A stretch of 64,000 bases of DNA from assembly GCF_030413635.1 (NCBI RefSeq), contig NZ_CP129235.1:3915505-3979504 (forward strand). Direction: 5' to 3'. The DNA comes from Planococcus shenhongbingii. GTDB lineage: Bacteria > Bacillota > Bacilli > Bacillales_A > Planococcaceae. This document shows positions 8,008 through 17,125 of this stretch, in pieces (within the stretch, counting starts at the first letter, position 1; each line of letters starts with the position of its first letter). The notes beneath the pieces were generated by a model that saw nothing but the letters and a program-made list of their open reading frames with translations, was not told the origin of the DNA and ran no database searches. A program made the position numbers and the translations under genes.

Positions 8008-9189
8008 ATGAAGATTGTAATAGTGCCTTCAGGTTTTAAAGAATGTTTGGATGCGGAAGAAGTTGCGGCAGCAATGGAACGAGGGGTAAAGCGCTTCGAT
8101 CCGTCGATTGATGCAGTAGTGATTCCGATGATCGACGGCGGTGAAGGGTTTGTTAGAACAATCATCAATATAAAAGGCGGCTCTATCATCCATAAAGAAG
8201 TGACAGGGCCCGTTGGAAAGAAAATCAGCAGTTATTTCGGCTTGTACAAAGAGAACGGTCAACGGATAGCTGTTATCGAGATGGCCGCGGTCGCAGGGCT
8301 GAAACTGGTCCCTCGCAATGAACGAAACCCGTTAAAAACCACTACTTACGGGGTAGGCGAATTAATAATCGCTGCTTTAGATTTCGAGGTAGACCATATC
8401 TTGATTGGCTGTGGAGATTCCGGCACTTCAGATGGCGGTGCCGGCATGGCTGAAGCGTTAGGGGTTCAATTTTTAAACAAGGAACAGCAAAAGGTCCATA
8501 TCAAAGGCGGCGAAGATTTATTGGCAGTGGATTCCCTCACAACTGCGAATATAGATGGCCGATTAAAGAATGTATCCATCGATGTGGCTTGTAATTGGAA
8601 GAACATCTTATGCGGGGAAAAAGGCGTGGCCAGAGTGTTTGGGCCTCAAAAAGGCGCTAATTCAGAGCAGGTTGAAGCCTTATCTTCAGCACTGGAACAT
8701 TATGCTGGCGTCATTCAGGAAGGAACCGGATTGGATGTTCGCACGTTGCCGGGCAGCGGCGCATCCGGAGGTTTAGGCGCGGGCCTTCTTGCATTTACAA
8801 ATGCCGTCCTGCACCCCCGCTTTGATATCATTATGGACTTTATCAATATCGAGAAGGAAATTTCAACAGCCGATATGGTGTTCACGGCAGAAGGCAGCTT
8901 GGATTTTCAAACGCCAAACGGTAAAATTCCGTCAGAGGTAGCGCGGATTGCCAAAACGAGCCATATCCCTGTCATTGCAATTACCGGAACCATTGGAGAA
9001 GGAGCAGACCTGAACTACCAGACCGGTATAGACGCTTACAGCAGTATTATTCAAAAACCCGTTTCCTTGGAAATGGCTATGGAAAATGCGCCGAAATGGA
9101 TAGAGGAAAGCACCTATTCCGCACTGCGGAAAGTTGCCATCGGCTGGAGGATGACAAATAAAGGTGTGTTGAAGAAGGTGCCTGTCTAA
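8008..9189 (+). CDS. glxK: Glycerate kinase (GarK/GlxK family)
   Basis: This enzyme phosphorylates D-glycerate, probably to 2-phosphoglycerate, feeding lower glycolysis. The 393-aa protein matches the type-I glycerate kinase family. It has PSGFKECLDAEEVA at the N-terminus, PMIDGGEGF near residue 40, GCGDSGTSDGGAGMAEALG near 135, GSGASGGLGAGL near 250 and the AEGSLDFQTPNGKIP block near 295. The ATG at 8008 follows AGGAGGAG by 7 bases. A TTG at 7990 would start before this site and is rejected. The SLC13 gene follows after one base, so the two are co-transcribed. Together with the GarR-like reductase it completes a route from tartronate semialdehyde to glycolysis. Confidence 0.88.
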   Translation: MKIVIVPSGFKECLDAEEVAAAMERGVKRFDPSIDAVVIPMIDGGEGFVRTIINIKGGSIIHKEVTGPVGKKISSYFGLYKENGQRIAVIEMAAVAGLKLVPRNERNPLKTTTYGVGELIIAALDFEVDHILIGCGDSGTSDGGAGMAEALGVQFLNKEQQKVHIKGGEDLLAVDSLTTANIDGRLKNVSIDVACNWKNILCGEKGVARVFGPQKGANSEQVEALSSALEHYAGVIQEGTGLDVRTLPGSGASGGLGAGLLAFTNAVLHPRFDIIMDFINIEKEISTADMVFTAEGSLDFQTPNGKIPSEVARIAKTSHIPVIAITGTIGEGADLNYQTGIDAYSSIIQKPVSLEMAMENAPKWIEESTYSALRKVAIGWRMTNKGVLKKVPV

Positions 9190-9190
9190 T

Positions 9191-10639
9191 ATGATTGAGG
9201 GATTAGAAAAGAAAACCAAAAAGGATTATCCATTAATATCCCGTATCCGTGCATTTCCAAAGCCGATGGTTCTTGTTGTTTTACATATTCTGTTCTTGCT
9301 AGCCATAGTTTTGATTGATGACTTGGACTATCGTTCAAAGATTGCTTTATTTGCTTTTTTATCAGCGATGATTTTATGGGTTGCCACGAAAATACCAGCT
9401 GGATTTGTAGCCATTTCACTCATTGCATTTGTTATCATCATGAATGCGGCTGAACCGGAGCTGTTATATGAATCACTTTCAGAGGAAGTGGTTTGGTTGA
9501 TGATCGGCTCTTTTATCATCGGCAATGCCGTCAAAGAGTCTGGATTAGCCCAAAGATTAATCCTGATCATATTGAGCAAATCAAAGGAAAAAGGACGTGT
9601 ACTGGCCGGAGTAAGTTCTGTTTTATTTGCCTCGGTGTTTTTCATCCCTTCAACTTCCGGACGGGCAGCGTTGGCCATGCCGATTATCAATCAATTGCGC
9701 CAAAAATATACGGAAAAAGAACAAAATGTTTTGGTCCTTTTAGCGCCCATCATCATTTTAATGAGCACCTCCGCTACCCTTATCGGAGCAGGTTCTCATT
9801 TAATCGGGATTGGCTTGCTTGAAAGCACCGTTCATCAATCCATTTCTTTTATCCAATGGTTTGTGTGGGGGCTTCCTTTCGCATTGGTGATGACGCTTGT
9901 TTCTTTTTTAGTGGTCAAATGGACGCTCTGGCCGAAAAATGGTGGAAAAATGCCGAAAGGCGATCAAACAGCTGAAACAGCTGTTTTGAAAAAACAGCTG
10001 AACCCAACAGAAAAAAAGACCTTGATCTTGCTGGTTTCTTTAATCGCCTTTTGGATGACAGAAAGTATCCATGGCTATGACATTGCTTTTGTTGCGATGG
10101 TCGGTGCCATCTTAGTCATGGCGCCGAACTACGGAATTATCAGCTGGAAACAAGGAATGAAATCCGTGTCGTGGAATTTAATTTTGTTTGTCGCTGCTGC
10201 TGCCGCACTTGGAAAAATATTGGTGGAAACAGGCGTCGTCAAATGGCTGGAAAAAGAAATGCTGGCCTTTCTGTATTTATTTACAGATGCCCCGGATTGG
10301 CAGATTGTGTTGGTCATTCTGCTCGTATCGGTGACAAGCCATTTGTATATTACATCGCATACTACACGTGCCATCGTCTTTATTCCCGGATTCTTGCTGT
10401 TCAGTGAAGCGATCGGAGTAAACCCTTCAACCGTCGTGTTTTTAAGTTTGATCGGCATGAATTATTGCGTGACGTTTCCTGTCAGTTCAAAAGCGTTGCT
10501 TCTCTTTTATGAAGATGAAGGAGCCTCATACAATGCCCGAACTTTGTTAAAAATAAGCGTCCTATTAATGCCTCTTTATATCGGTGTGATGATGCTGTTT
10601 TATTTTTCTTATTGGCAATGGACAGGCCTGCAATTATAG
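9191..10639 (+). CDS. SLC13/DASS-type anion transporter
   Basis: A 482-aa membrane protein with about 12 predicted helices, related to the divalent anion:sodium symporter (SLC13/CitT-like) group. It has two inverted-repeat signature regions, FFIPSTSGRAALAMPI near residue 155 and YITSHTTRAIVFIPG near 385, which stand where SLC13 proteins carry the SNT-type ion and substrate motifs. The start lies one base after the glycerate kinase stop, so translation is probably coupled. The substrate is inferred to be glycerate or another hydroxy acid from the operon; it could also be a dicarboxylate. Confidence 0.75.
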   Translation: MIEGLEKKTKKDYPLISRIRAFPKPMVLVVLHILFLLAIVLIDDLDYRSKIALFAFLSAMILWVATKIPAGFVAISLIAFVIIMNAAEPELLYESLSEEVVWLMIGSFIIGNAVKESGLAQRLILIILSKSKEKGRVLAGVSSVLFASVFFIPSTSGRAALAMPIINQLRQKYTEKEQNVLVLLAPIIILMSTSATLIGAGSHLIGIGLLESTVHQSISFIQWFVWGLPFALVMTLVSFLVVKWTLWPKNGGKMPKGDQTAETAVLKKQLNPTEKKTLILLVSLIAFWMTESIHGYDIAFVAMVGAILVMAPNYGIISWKQGMKSVSWNLILFVAAAAALGKILVETGVVKWLEKEMLAFLYLFTDAPDWQIVLVILLVSVTSHLYITSHTTRAIVFIPGFLLFSEAIGVNPSTVVFLSLIGMNYCVTFPVSSKALLLFYEDEGASYNARTLLKISVLLMPLYIGVMMLFYFSYWQWTGLQL

Positions 10640-10684
10640 AGGGAAAACAAAGAACAGGAAATTTACCGAAACTATTTTTAACAA

Positions 10685-10709
10685 GGACGCGGCGACTGGT
10701 GCTGCGTCC
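10685..10709 (+). terminator. Weak terminator-like hairpin
   Basis: GGACGC-GC pairs with GC-GCGTCC around a short loop, 45 bases past the SLC13 stop. The tail is CCCATTAAATAATT without a clear U-run, so efficiency is doubtful. Confidence 0.4.
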
Positions 10710-10975
10710 CCATTAAATAATTGCCTTATTGAGTTCTAATCCTTGTACCAGAAATTGATTCTTCTATCAGTTAATGCTCCTTGATTGAGAAATACTTAAG
10801 ATTATTGAAGATTAATATTATTCTGATATCTATTGTTAGCCGTTGTTTTACAACTTTCAACTTAAATCAGAATTAGCGAACTGCAAGTTAATACACGGAA
10901 TTCTTCAGTTTTAAAGAGGGATTTTGAAATAAGAGGTTACCTTTGACAAAAAACCAAATTCATATAACAATAGAT
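10710..10975. other. AT-rich intergenic stretch
   Basis: I see no open frame with a ribosome-binding site, no strong hairpin and no repeat shared with the rest of the window here. It is the upstream part of the ahpC promoter region. Confidence 0.4.
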
Positions 10976-10981
10976 ATATGA

Positions 10982-11070
10982 TTAGAATCATTATAGTTAA
11001 ATAATTATATTAATTAAGGTGAAACGCTTTGATTAATATTTTTTTGAATCACTGACTATAATCATTCTAA
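10982..11070 (+). promoter_or_regulatory. Two PerR-like boxes upstream of ahpC
   Basis: Positions 10982-10996 (TTAGAATCATTATAG) and 11056-11070 (CTATAATCATTCTAA) each match 12 of 14 defined positions of the PerR box TTATAATnATTATAA. The two are reverse complements except at the central base. The second contains a TATAAT (11057-11062) that can serve as the -10 element. Bound PerR would therefore block the promoter and peroxide would release it. Confidence 0.65.
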
Positions 11071-11093
11071 AAAACATCTAGGAGGTATTTTAT

Positions 11094-11663
11094 ATGTCAT
11101 TGATCGGAAAAGAAATCCAACCATTTAAAACTTCAGCTTACAATGCTGGAAGCGGTGAATTTATCGAGGTTACTGAAGAAAACATGAAAGGACAATGGAG
11201 TGTCGTTTGCTTTTATCCAGCAGACTTTACATTCGTTTGCCCTACTGAACTTGAGGATCTTCAAAAGCAATATGCTACTCTGAAAAATCTAGGAGTTGAA
11301 GTGTATTCTGTTTCAACGGATACTCATTTCACTCATAAAGCATGGCACGATCATTCAGATGCGATCAGCACGATCGAATATGTTATGATCGGTGACCCTT
11401 CACAAAGAATTACTCGCAGCTTCGATGTTCTTGACGAAGAAGCAGGCCTGGCACAACGCGGTACGTTCATCATTGATCCAGAAGGTATTGTCCAAGCAGC
11501 AGAAATCAACGCAGACGGCATTGGCCGCGATGCAAGCACGCTTGTCGGCAAGATTAAAGCCGCACAGTATGTTCGCAACAATCCAGGAGAAGTTTGCCCT
11601 GCAAAATGGGAAGAAGGCGGCGCAACACTTAAGCCAAGCCTTGACCTTGTAGGGAAAATATAA
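11094..11663 (+). CDS. ahpC: Alkyl hydroperoxide reductase, peroxiredoxin subunit
   Basis: A 189-aa typical 2-Cys peroxiredoxin that reduces hydrogen peroxide and organic hydroperoxides in the cytoplasm. The peroxidatic cysteine is Cys49 in FTFVCPTE. The resolving cysteine is Cys168 in GEVCPAKW. Length and both motifs match AhpC of Bacillus and Staphylococcus. AGGAGG precedes the ATG. ahpF starts 12 bases after the stop, forming the usual ahpCF operon. PerR-like boxes upstream suggest peroxide induction. Confidence 0.97.
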   Translation: MSLIGKEIQPFKTSAYNAGSGEFIEVTEENMKGQWSVVCFYPADFTFVCPTELEDLQKQYATLKNLGVEVYSVSTDTHFTHKAWHDHSDAISTIEYVMIGDPSQRITRSFDVLDEEAGLAQRGTFIIDPEGIVQAAEINADGIGRDASTLVGKIKAAQYVRNNPGEVCPAKWEEGGATLKPSLDLVGKI

Positions 11664-11675
11664 GGAGTTTTGACA

Positions 11676-13223
11676 ATGATACTAGATGCAGATATAAAAG
11701 CACAATTAGGACAATATCTACAACTGCTTGAAGGCGATGTGCTGCTTAAAGTCAGTGCAGGAAGAGACGATGTTTCCCGTGATATGTTGGCTCTAGTAGA
11801 CGAACTATCCACCATGTCTGCCAACATTAAAGTTGAACGCACAGAGTTGGAAAGAACACCGAGCTTTAGCGTAAACCGTGTCGGAGAAGATACCGGAATC
11901 ACATTTGCGGGCATCCCTCTTGGCCATGAATTTACTTCTTTAGTGCTTGCTCTCTTGCAAGTTAGCGGGCGGGCTCCGAAAGTCGAGCAGAAAGTGATTG
12001 ACCAAATCAAGAGCATTGAAGGCACTTACCATTTCGACTCTTACATTAGCTTAAGCTGCCAAAACTGTCCGGAAGTTGTCCAAGGGCTGAACTTGATGAG
12101 TGTCCTCAACCCGAATATAACGCATACGATGATTGACGGTGCGGCATTTAAAGAAGAGGTTGAAAGCAAAGACATCATGGCAGTTCCGACTGTGTTCCTA
12201 AACGGGGAATCTTTCTCCAGCGGACGGATGTCATTGGAAGAATTGCTTGCTAAATTGGGCAGTGCTCCAGATGCATCTGAATTTGCGGACAAAGAGCCTT
12301 ACGAGGTTCTTGTAGTCGGAGGAGGACCGGCCGGTGCAAGTGCAGCCATCTATGCAGCACGCAAAGGCATTCGGACGGGTATTGTCGCTGAACGCTTTGG
12401 CGGTCAAGTGTTGGATACGATGAGCATTGAAAACTTTGTCAGCGTCAAGCAAACGGAAGGGCCTAAGTTCGCAGCAAGCCTGGAAGAACACGTGAAAGAG
12501 TACAACATCGATGTGATGAATCTGCAACGTGCCAAGCGTTTAGAAAAGAAGGATTACATCGAAATTGAACTTGAAAACGGCGCTGTTGTAAAAGGCAAAA
12601 CTGTCATTCTTTCGACAGGTGCCCGCTGGCGCAACGTCGGAGTGCCTGGCGAAGCTGAATTCAAGAACAAAGGGGTAGCTTACTGCCCACACTGTGATGG
12701 CCCATTATTTGCCGGCAAAGATGTAGCCGTTATTGGCGGCGGTAACTCCGGCGTCGAAGCAGCCATCGACCTGGCGAATATTGTGAACCACGTTACCGTT
12801 CTTGAATACAATTCAGAGCTGAAAGCAGATTCGGTCCTGCAAGACCGCCTGCACAGCCTGCCGAACGTAACGGTCGTAACCAATGCCCAAACGCAGGAAA
12901 TCACAGGAACAGACAAAGTGAACGGCATTTCTTATGTTGAACGTGAAACAGGAGACGTAAAACATGTCGAACTCTCGGGAGTATTTGTTCAAATCGGTCT
13001 TGTTCCGAATACAGACTGGTTAGGCGACACCGTTGAACGCAATAAATTCGGCGAGATTGTTATCGATCAGCGCGGAGCAACAAGTGTACCTGGCGTGTTT
13101 GCTGCAGGCGACTGCACAAACAGCCCGTATAAACAAATCATCATTTCGATGGGATCCGGCGCCACTGCTTCATTGAGTGCGTTCGATTACCTCATCAGAA
13201 GCGAAGTCCCTGTTTTGGTATAA
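11676..13223 (+). CDS. ahpF: Alkyl hydroperoxide reductase subunit F
   Basis: A 515-aa FAD-dependent NADH:disulfide reductase that recycles oxidised AhpC. The N-terminal tandem thioredoxin-fold domain carries CQNC at residues 128-131. The C-terminal thioredoxin-reductase-like part has the FAD motif [14 protein letters not shown] (near 213), the redox pair CPHC (Cys337 and Cys340), the NAD motif [10 protein letters not shown] and the AAGDC FAD-binding end motif. The ATG at 11676 has AAGGAG 9 bases upstream. A TTG two codons earlier is less likely. A strong terminator follows. Confidence 0.97.
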   Translation: MILDADIKAQLGQYLQLLEGDVLLKVSAGRDDVSRDMLALVDELSTMSANIKVERTELERTPSFSVNRVGEDTGITFAGIPLGHEFTSLVLALLQVSGRAPKVEQKVIDQIKSIEGTYHFDSYISLSCQNCPEVVQGLNLMSVLNPNITHTMIDGAAFKEEVESKDIMAVPTVFLNGESFSSGRMSLEELLAKLGSAPDASEFADKEPYEVLVVGGGPAGASAAIYAARKGIRTGIVAERFGGQVLDTMSIENFVSVKQTEGPKFAASLEEHVKEYNIDVMNLQRAKRLEKKDYIEIELENGAVVKGKTVILSTGARWRNVGVPGEAEFKNKGVAYCPHCDGPLFAGKDVAVIGGGNSGVEAAIDLANIVNHVTVLEYNSELKADSVLQDRLHSLPNVTVVTNAQTQEITGTDKVNGISYVERETGDVKHVELSGVFVQIGLVPNTDWLGDTVERNKFGEIVIDQRGATSVPGVFAAGDCTNSPYKQIIISMGSGATASLSAFDYLIRSEVPVLV

Positions 13224-13240
13224 AAAGCTTGAATAAAAGT

Positions 13241-13286
13241 AAAGGACTGTTGAAAGGAATTTAATTCCTCTCAACAGTCCTTTTGC
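13241..13286 (+). terminator. Terminator of ahpCF
   Basis: A long hairpin, with AAAGGACTGTTGA pairing with TCAACAGTCCTTT and an inner GGAATT/AATTCC stem, is followed by T-rich sequence 18 bases past the ahpF stop. Confidence 0.92.
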
Positions 13287-13412
13287 TTTGCATTAAAGAT
13301 TGCTCCCATGAAGCATCGTTTATTCTCTCACATTAACTGCTGGAGGAACGGTTAATCTTCATCTTATTTATGATATGATAATCTAGTTGTGCCTTGGCAC
13401 GAAGGGGGTTAG

Positions 13413-14315
13413 ATGATGAATTTTAATAAAGGTGTTATCTATATATTAATAGGTGCGTCATTTTTCGGATTTACTCCGATATTTGCCAAAATTGGGTTTA
13501 GCCACGGCTATTCACTTGGCCAAATCAATATCGTTCAAATGGTAGTTTCCTTCTTTTTATTATGGTCTTTCACTCTCCTTAAACGCTCCAGTTTTAAAGG
13601 GCTCCATAAGAAGAATGTTCTTCAAATTATGATGACCGGCTGTTTTATCGGCTTAACAAGTATTTTTTATTACGGTTCAATGCAATATTTGCCGGCTTCA
13701 TTAGCCATAATTTTAATGTTCCAATTCGTGTGGATCGGGATTATCTTGGAATGGATTTTCAGTAAAATAAAACCTGCTCCTGTAACAGTCTTATCCATCC
13801 TATTAATCTTAATAGGGGTCTTTTTTGCTTCAAATTTTGTAAATGGCGACATACAAGGATTGCCGATTAAAGGGTTCATTTTTGGAATTCTATCCGCATT
13901 CACCTACGCCGGATTTATTTTTTGCAGTGGCAAGGTGGCTGTAAACGTGGATCCGTGGACGCGCAGTTCTCTGATGGTGACAGGTTCAACCATTTTAGTG
14001 CTTGTCGTATTCATGGGTGACATGCCAACTGTATTGCCATTGGAGAAAGATTTGTTTGCAACTGCAGTGGGTGTTTCGCTGTTTGGGGCAGTCCTGCCGC
14101 CATTATTTTTTGCGGCTGGTGCGCCTTTGGTGTCGGGAGGAGTTGCCAATATCTTAACGTCTATAGAATTGCCGATCGCCATTCTGTCGGCCAGCCTTAT
14201 TCTGTCAGAAGTTGTGTCGCCGTACCAATGGTTCGGCATCGCGATTATACTAGCCGCTATTGCTTTAAATGAACTCAGCCCGAACCTTTTCCGAATTAGG
14301 AAGCACCTTAACTAA
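13413..14315 (+). CDS. EamA/DMT-family transporter
   Basis: A 300-aa membrane protein with ten hydrophobic segments arranged as two EamA repeats (about residues 5-135 and 150-290). It is a drug/metabolite transporter superfamily member, and many relatives export amino acids or other metabolites. The substrate is unknown. Two adjacent ATG codons (13413 and 13416) follow AAGGGGG, and either could be used. The gene is monocistronic with a terminator directly downstream. Confidence 0.85.
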   Translation: MMNFNKGVIYILIGASFFGFTPIFAKIGFSHGYSLGQINIVQMVVSFFLLWSFTLLKRSSFKGLHKKNVLQIMMTGCFIGLTSIFYYGSMQYLPASLAIILMFQFVWIGIILEWIFSKIKPAPVTVLSILLILIGVFFASNFVNGDIQGLPIKGFIFGILSAFTYAGFIFCSGKVAVNVDPWTRSSLMVTGSTILVLVVFMGDMPTVLPLEKDLFATAVGVSLFGAVLPPLFFAAGAPLVSGGVANILTSIELPIAILSASLILSEVVSPYQWFGIAIILAAIALNELSPNLFRIRKHLN

Positions 14316-14326
14316 AGTATCCTTAT

Positions 14327-14366
14327 AAAAAAGGAGCCTACATCATAAAAGATGCAGGCTCCTTTT
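14327..14366 (+). terminator. Terminator after the EamA gene
   Basis: AAAAAAGGAGCCT pairs with AGGCTCCTTTTTT, with a second inner stem CATC/GATG. A run of six T residues ends the hairpin. Its first 14 bases recur at about 14758-14771, beyond a repeat element. Confidence 0.92.
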
Positions 14367-14368
14367 TT

Positions 14369-14757
14369 CACGCTGTCGAGAAACTCGTATATTCTTCTGT
14401 CATTTCGCTCCAGGGCGGACGCTTTCCGTGGGGTGCGGCCTGAGCCTCCTCGCTCCCTGGCGCTCTCTGCGGGGTCTCAGGACTCGCCCTATTCCCACAG
14501 GAGTCGCCGCCTTCCACTGCATTCAGCTCTCTTTTGTCACCTTTAGAGATTCTCTGGGATAGGGAGCTGATTCGGAAAGCTCTCGAATGTTTGTGCTTGC
14601 TCTTTAGATATGGAGCTAAACAACGGAGAAAACCGTTCTGCTCCTGCAGCGCTATGCGCTTCGTCGCAAAGACTTGGCCAATGTCTTCGCAGCTGGTTGG
14701 CGGAATATCGATTAAGGGATGATCACTAATACAAATTCCAACTTTCTCACCAAGCTG
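14369..14757. repeat. Family-1 intergenic repeat (long copy)
   Basis: About 390 bases of non-coding DNA. It begins with 'gtcgagaaactc', followed by 'catttcgctccagggcggacgctttccg', and has a GC-rich core. A 'tagatatggagctaaacaac' block follows near 14607-14627. Parts match 41-255, 31180-31308 (inverted) and 40793-41046. The 14-base sequence AAAAAAGGAGCCTA borders it on both sides (14327-14340 and about 14758-14771). No transposase is encoded. Confidence 0.65.
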
Positions 14758-14871
14758 AAAAAAGGAGCCTATTCTCAAACGGAGACACTATGCATTAATA
14801 AAAATGAGTTTTACTGCTGCATCAATCTTTCAGATTAAGAGCGCCCTTTTTCAGGAAATAAGATAGCTGCT

Positions 14872-15549
14872 TCACCTTACTTTATCCATGTAACGGTTAT
14901 ATAAATAACGGCCTTTTTTCATGCATTCTAAATACAGCTCTCGTATGGTTTTGTCAGGGCTTACTCTTAAATAAGACTCGTTTTCCAAGATAGACATTAA
15001 CGGTTTTATTTGATTGTAATCCACTTCTTTGTTCAATAAATCCAAGTAATTATTCAATACAACTTTATACATGCTGCTTCTAATTCTGAAGCTGCATTTT
15101 TCCAATAGTTCTTGATAAAACCATACAAGAGTGTCGGCAAAAAATTCGCCGTAGACCTCAGGATCTTCACCATCGCCAAATTGTCCAAAAGGCGTTTTCC
15201 AAGCTATTCCCTCTTTAGGTGATCTTGTTATTGTCCCTCTATACCAATCCCTTATTTCACCATATTTTTCGTTTCCCATAGCTAAGTATTCGTAGGTAAA
15301 CTTATCAAAAGGATTGTTTGCTATGTAATTGAATATCTTTTTATTGTTTTCTCTATCATTTAAATCGGTTATCGAGCACCAGCAGATGTAATTGGCTTTT
15401 TGGCCTATAATGCATACTTTTTTTTCGGGACTTATATACAAATCAATCGTCAGCTCTTTATCGGCTAAATCAAACCTAACTTTTACTTGATTGCTTTCAG
15501 TGACTAAATTTAAGTGAGAGATATCGGTGTCCTTATTAAATAATTCCAT
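14872..15549 (-). CDS. Hypothetical protein, AT-rich
   Basis: I do not recognise this 225-aa soluble protein. The N-terminal half is beta-rich with alternating charged and hydrophobic residues (LVTESNQVKVRFDLADKEL). The middle holds a GQFGDGEDPEVYGEFFADTLVWFYQELLEK segment, and the C-terminus is helical and basic. There is no signal peptide or membrane segment. AGGTG lies 5 bases before the ATG at 15549. The gene is isolated between a repeat element and the PLP-enzyme operon, and its base composition is more AT-rich than its neighbours. It could be a contact-toxin immunity-type or other accessory protein, but nothing in the sequence proves this. Confidence 0.65.
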   Translation of the reverse strand: MELFNKDTDISHLNLVTESNQVKVRFDLADKELTIDLYISPEKKVCIIGQKANYICWCSITDLNDRENNKKIFNYIANNPFDKFTYEYLAMGNEKYGEIRDWYRGTITRSPKEGIAWKTPFGQFGDGEDPEVYGEFFADTLVWFYQELLEKCSFRIRSSMYKVVLNNYLDLLNKEVDYNQIKPLMSILENESYLRVSPDKTIRELYLECMKKGRYLYNRYMDKVR

Positions 15550-15716
15550 AATTCACCTGCTCCATCGTATTTTTAGTTCCAGATTTTTTGATGCTTCTTT
15601 GCTTATATACTGTTCCTTTTACTAACTCTAAACTAATTTTGTACCTCGTTCTATTTTGAGCCTTTGTCTTAAAATAAATTAAGATTGGTTTGCGCTTAAT
15701 TTTTACCGAAATAATC
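15550..15716. other. AT-rich upstream region of the hypothetical gene
   Basis: A 60-codon minus-strand frame fills most of this stretch. It has a biased, lysine-rich composition and no ribosome-binding site, so I do not call a gene. It probably holds the promoter of the downstream hypothetical gene. Confidence 0.35.
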
Positions 15717-15749
15717 AAAAAAGAGCCTGGCCAATTGACTGAGCTCTTT
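15717..15749 (-). terminator. Terminator of the RidA/PLP-enzyme operon
   Basis: AAAGAGC at 15743-15749 (minus reading) pairs with GCTCTTT, and a U-run follows on the minus strand. It lies 200 bases past the last gene of the operon. The stretch between (15750-15948) shows no gene or repeat that I can support. Confidence 0.6.
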
Positions 15750-15948
15750 CGCGAATATGCGTTACTACTACGTATACTAACTCCTCAGCGGAACTAATAT
15801 GCCCTTGATTAATCGATTTAAAGCCGAACAAGGACAACACAGGTTCACAGACAATTGTCACTTACTTGGATTTAACTCTCAACGATGGATATGCTTAGTT
15901 CCATGGTGCAGTTTCGCTTTTGTCTTCTCATTAATTTCATAGACGTGA

Positions 15949-17055
15949 TCACTGTAACTTCCCTCGGCCTAAGATCGAGATTTCTTCCACGACCTCTCCT
16001 TCGGAAACAAGATAAGCATAATCATAGAGATTGCAGACCGGGCATATATGGTTCGGGATAATTTCCAGCTTTTCACCGATTGCAATTTGGTTCCGGAATT
16101 CTTCATTATATATAATGGCGTGTTCATCAAAGAGCTGGTCGATATGAACCTGATCGGAATTTTTGATATAGCCTATTCCAGTAGTGGCACAAATCCCTTC
16201 ACTTCTTGTCTGCATGGTCAGTCCCTTGGCCCCGACATCGGTAATGACCCGTTCATTCGTCGGTTTGCTGATGACGGTCGTCAGGACACTGGCAGCGCAG
16301 GTAGAATAGGAACCGATTGCATTTCCTTGGGATACGTCCATGAGAATATAAGTTCCGACTCGCAGCTCAGTAATCCCTTCCATAACTCCAAAATCGTGCA
16401 GCAGCGGCGGGGTAGATCCAATGCTGACTGTTTCAAGCTTACATCCCTGTTCCTCTGCCAGTTGTGCAAAGCGAAGCGTACGCTTTTGTGCTTCGTTGTA
16501 AAGACGGCGGCAATCTTCAAGATCCTTTGCTTTGTATGTATGGCCATCATGGGAAAAGATCCCTTTTAGTTTTACATGAGAGCAATTTTTTATATAATCG
16601 ACCAAACGAATATAATCACTTTCTTCTATGACACCTGAACGATTTTCACCCACTTCAATTTCGATAAGAACCTGAGCAGGCTTATGACTATCACTAAATA
16701 CATTTTCAATCATTTCGCATTGTTCGATGCTATCAACGCCAAAAGAAATATCAATTGTTTCGGCCAGCTTTTTTACACGATTCAGCTTAACTTTGCCTAC
16801 TATTTCGTTTGCAATGAAGATATCATTCAATCCGTTTTCAGCCATTACCTCTGCTTCGCCGACTTTTGCCACAGTAATTCCTTTGGCCCCTGCATCTTCT
16901 TGTAGTTTTGCTAGTGCAGGCATCTTATGCGTTTTCGTATGCGGACGAAGGTGAACGTCATATTGATCAGCATACAATTGCATTCTGCGGATATTATCCA
17001 TCATTATCTCTCGATCAATCAATAAGCTTGGTGTATCTAATTCTGTCATTTTCAT
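15949..17055 (-). CDS. D-serine dehydratase/D-threonine aldolase-like PLP enzyme
   Basis: A 368-aa fold-type III PLP enzyme with an alanine-racemase-like N-terminal barrel. The PLP lysine lies in RPHTKTHK near residue 40. The C-terminal metal site reads HICPVC. Within this DSD1/D-TA family a His-x-Cys pair is known for zinc D-serine dehydratases, while D-threonine aldolases have His-x-Asp, so dehydration of a D-beta-hydroxy amino acid is my preferred reading. The ATG at 17055 has AAGGAG 8 bases upstream; upstream in-frame codons have no such site. It follows the fold-type II PLP enzyme by 70 bases, in one operon with RidA. Confidence 0.8.
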   Translation of the reverse strand: MKMTELDTPSLLIDREIMMDNIRRMQLYADQYDVHLRPHTKTHKMPALAKLQEDAGAKGITVAKVGEAEVMAENGLNDIFIANEIVGKVKLNRVKKLAETIDISFGVDSIEQCEMIENVFSDSHKPAQVLIEIEVGENRSGVIEESDYIRLVDYIKNCSHVKLKGIFSHDGHTYKAKDLEDCRRLYNEAQKRTLRFAQLAEEQGCKLETVSIGSTPPLLHDFGVMEGITELRVGTYILMDVSQGNAIGSYSTCAASVLTTVISKPTNERVITDVGAKGLTMQTRSEGICATTGIGYIKNSDQVHIDQLFDEHAIIYNEEFRNQIAIGEKLEIIPNHICPVCNLYDYAYLVSEGEVVEEISILGRGKLQ

Positions 17056-17125
17056 CAAAAGCACTCCTTCAGTAATTAAAATTGAGAAAGCAGTCGTATC
17101 AGATCCCCTTATTTCCATCAATTTC

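Noticed and set aside
14352..14778. Open frames on both strands through the 14.4-14.8 kb region
   Set aside because: They lie in a GC-rich family-1 repeat that recurs elsewhere as non-coding DNA and have no ribosome-binding sites.
15536..15718. 60-codon open frame upstream of the AT-rich hypothetical gene
   Set aside because: No ribosome-binding site, a low-complexity basic composition and overlap with the next gene's start make coding unlikely.
15750..15948. Coding trace reading HVYEINEKTKAKLHHGTKHIHR after the PLP-enzyme stop
   Set aside because: It is only about 24 codons in another frame. The PLP enzyme already ends in the family-typical GRGKLQ, so no fusion or frameshift is needed.
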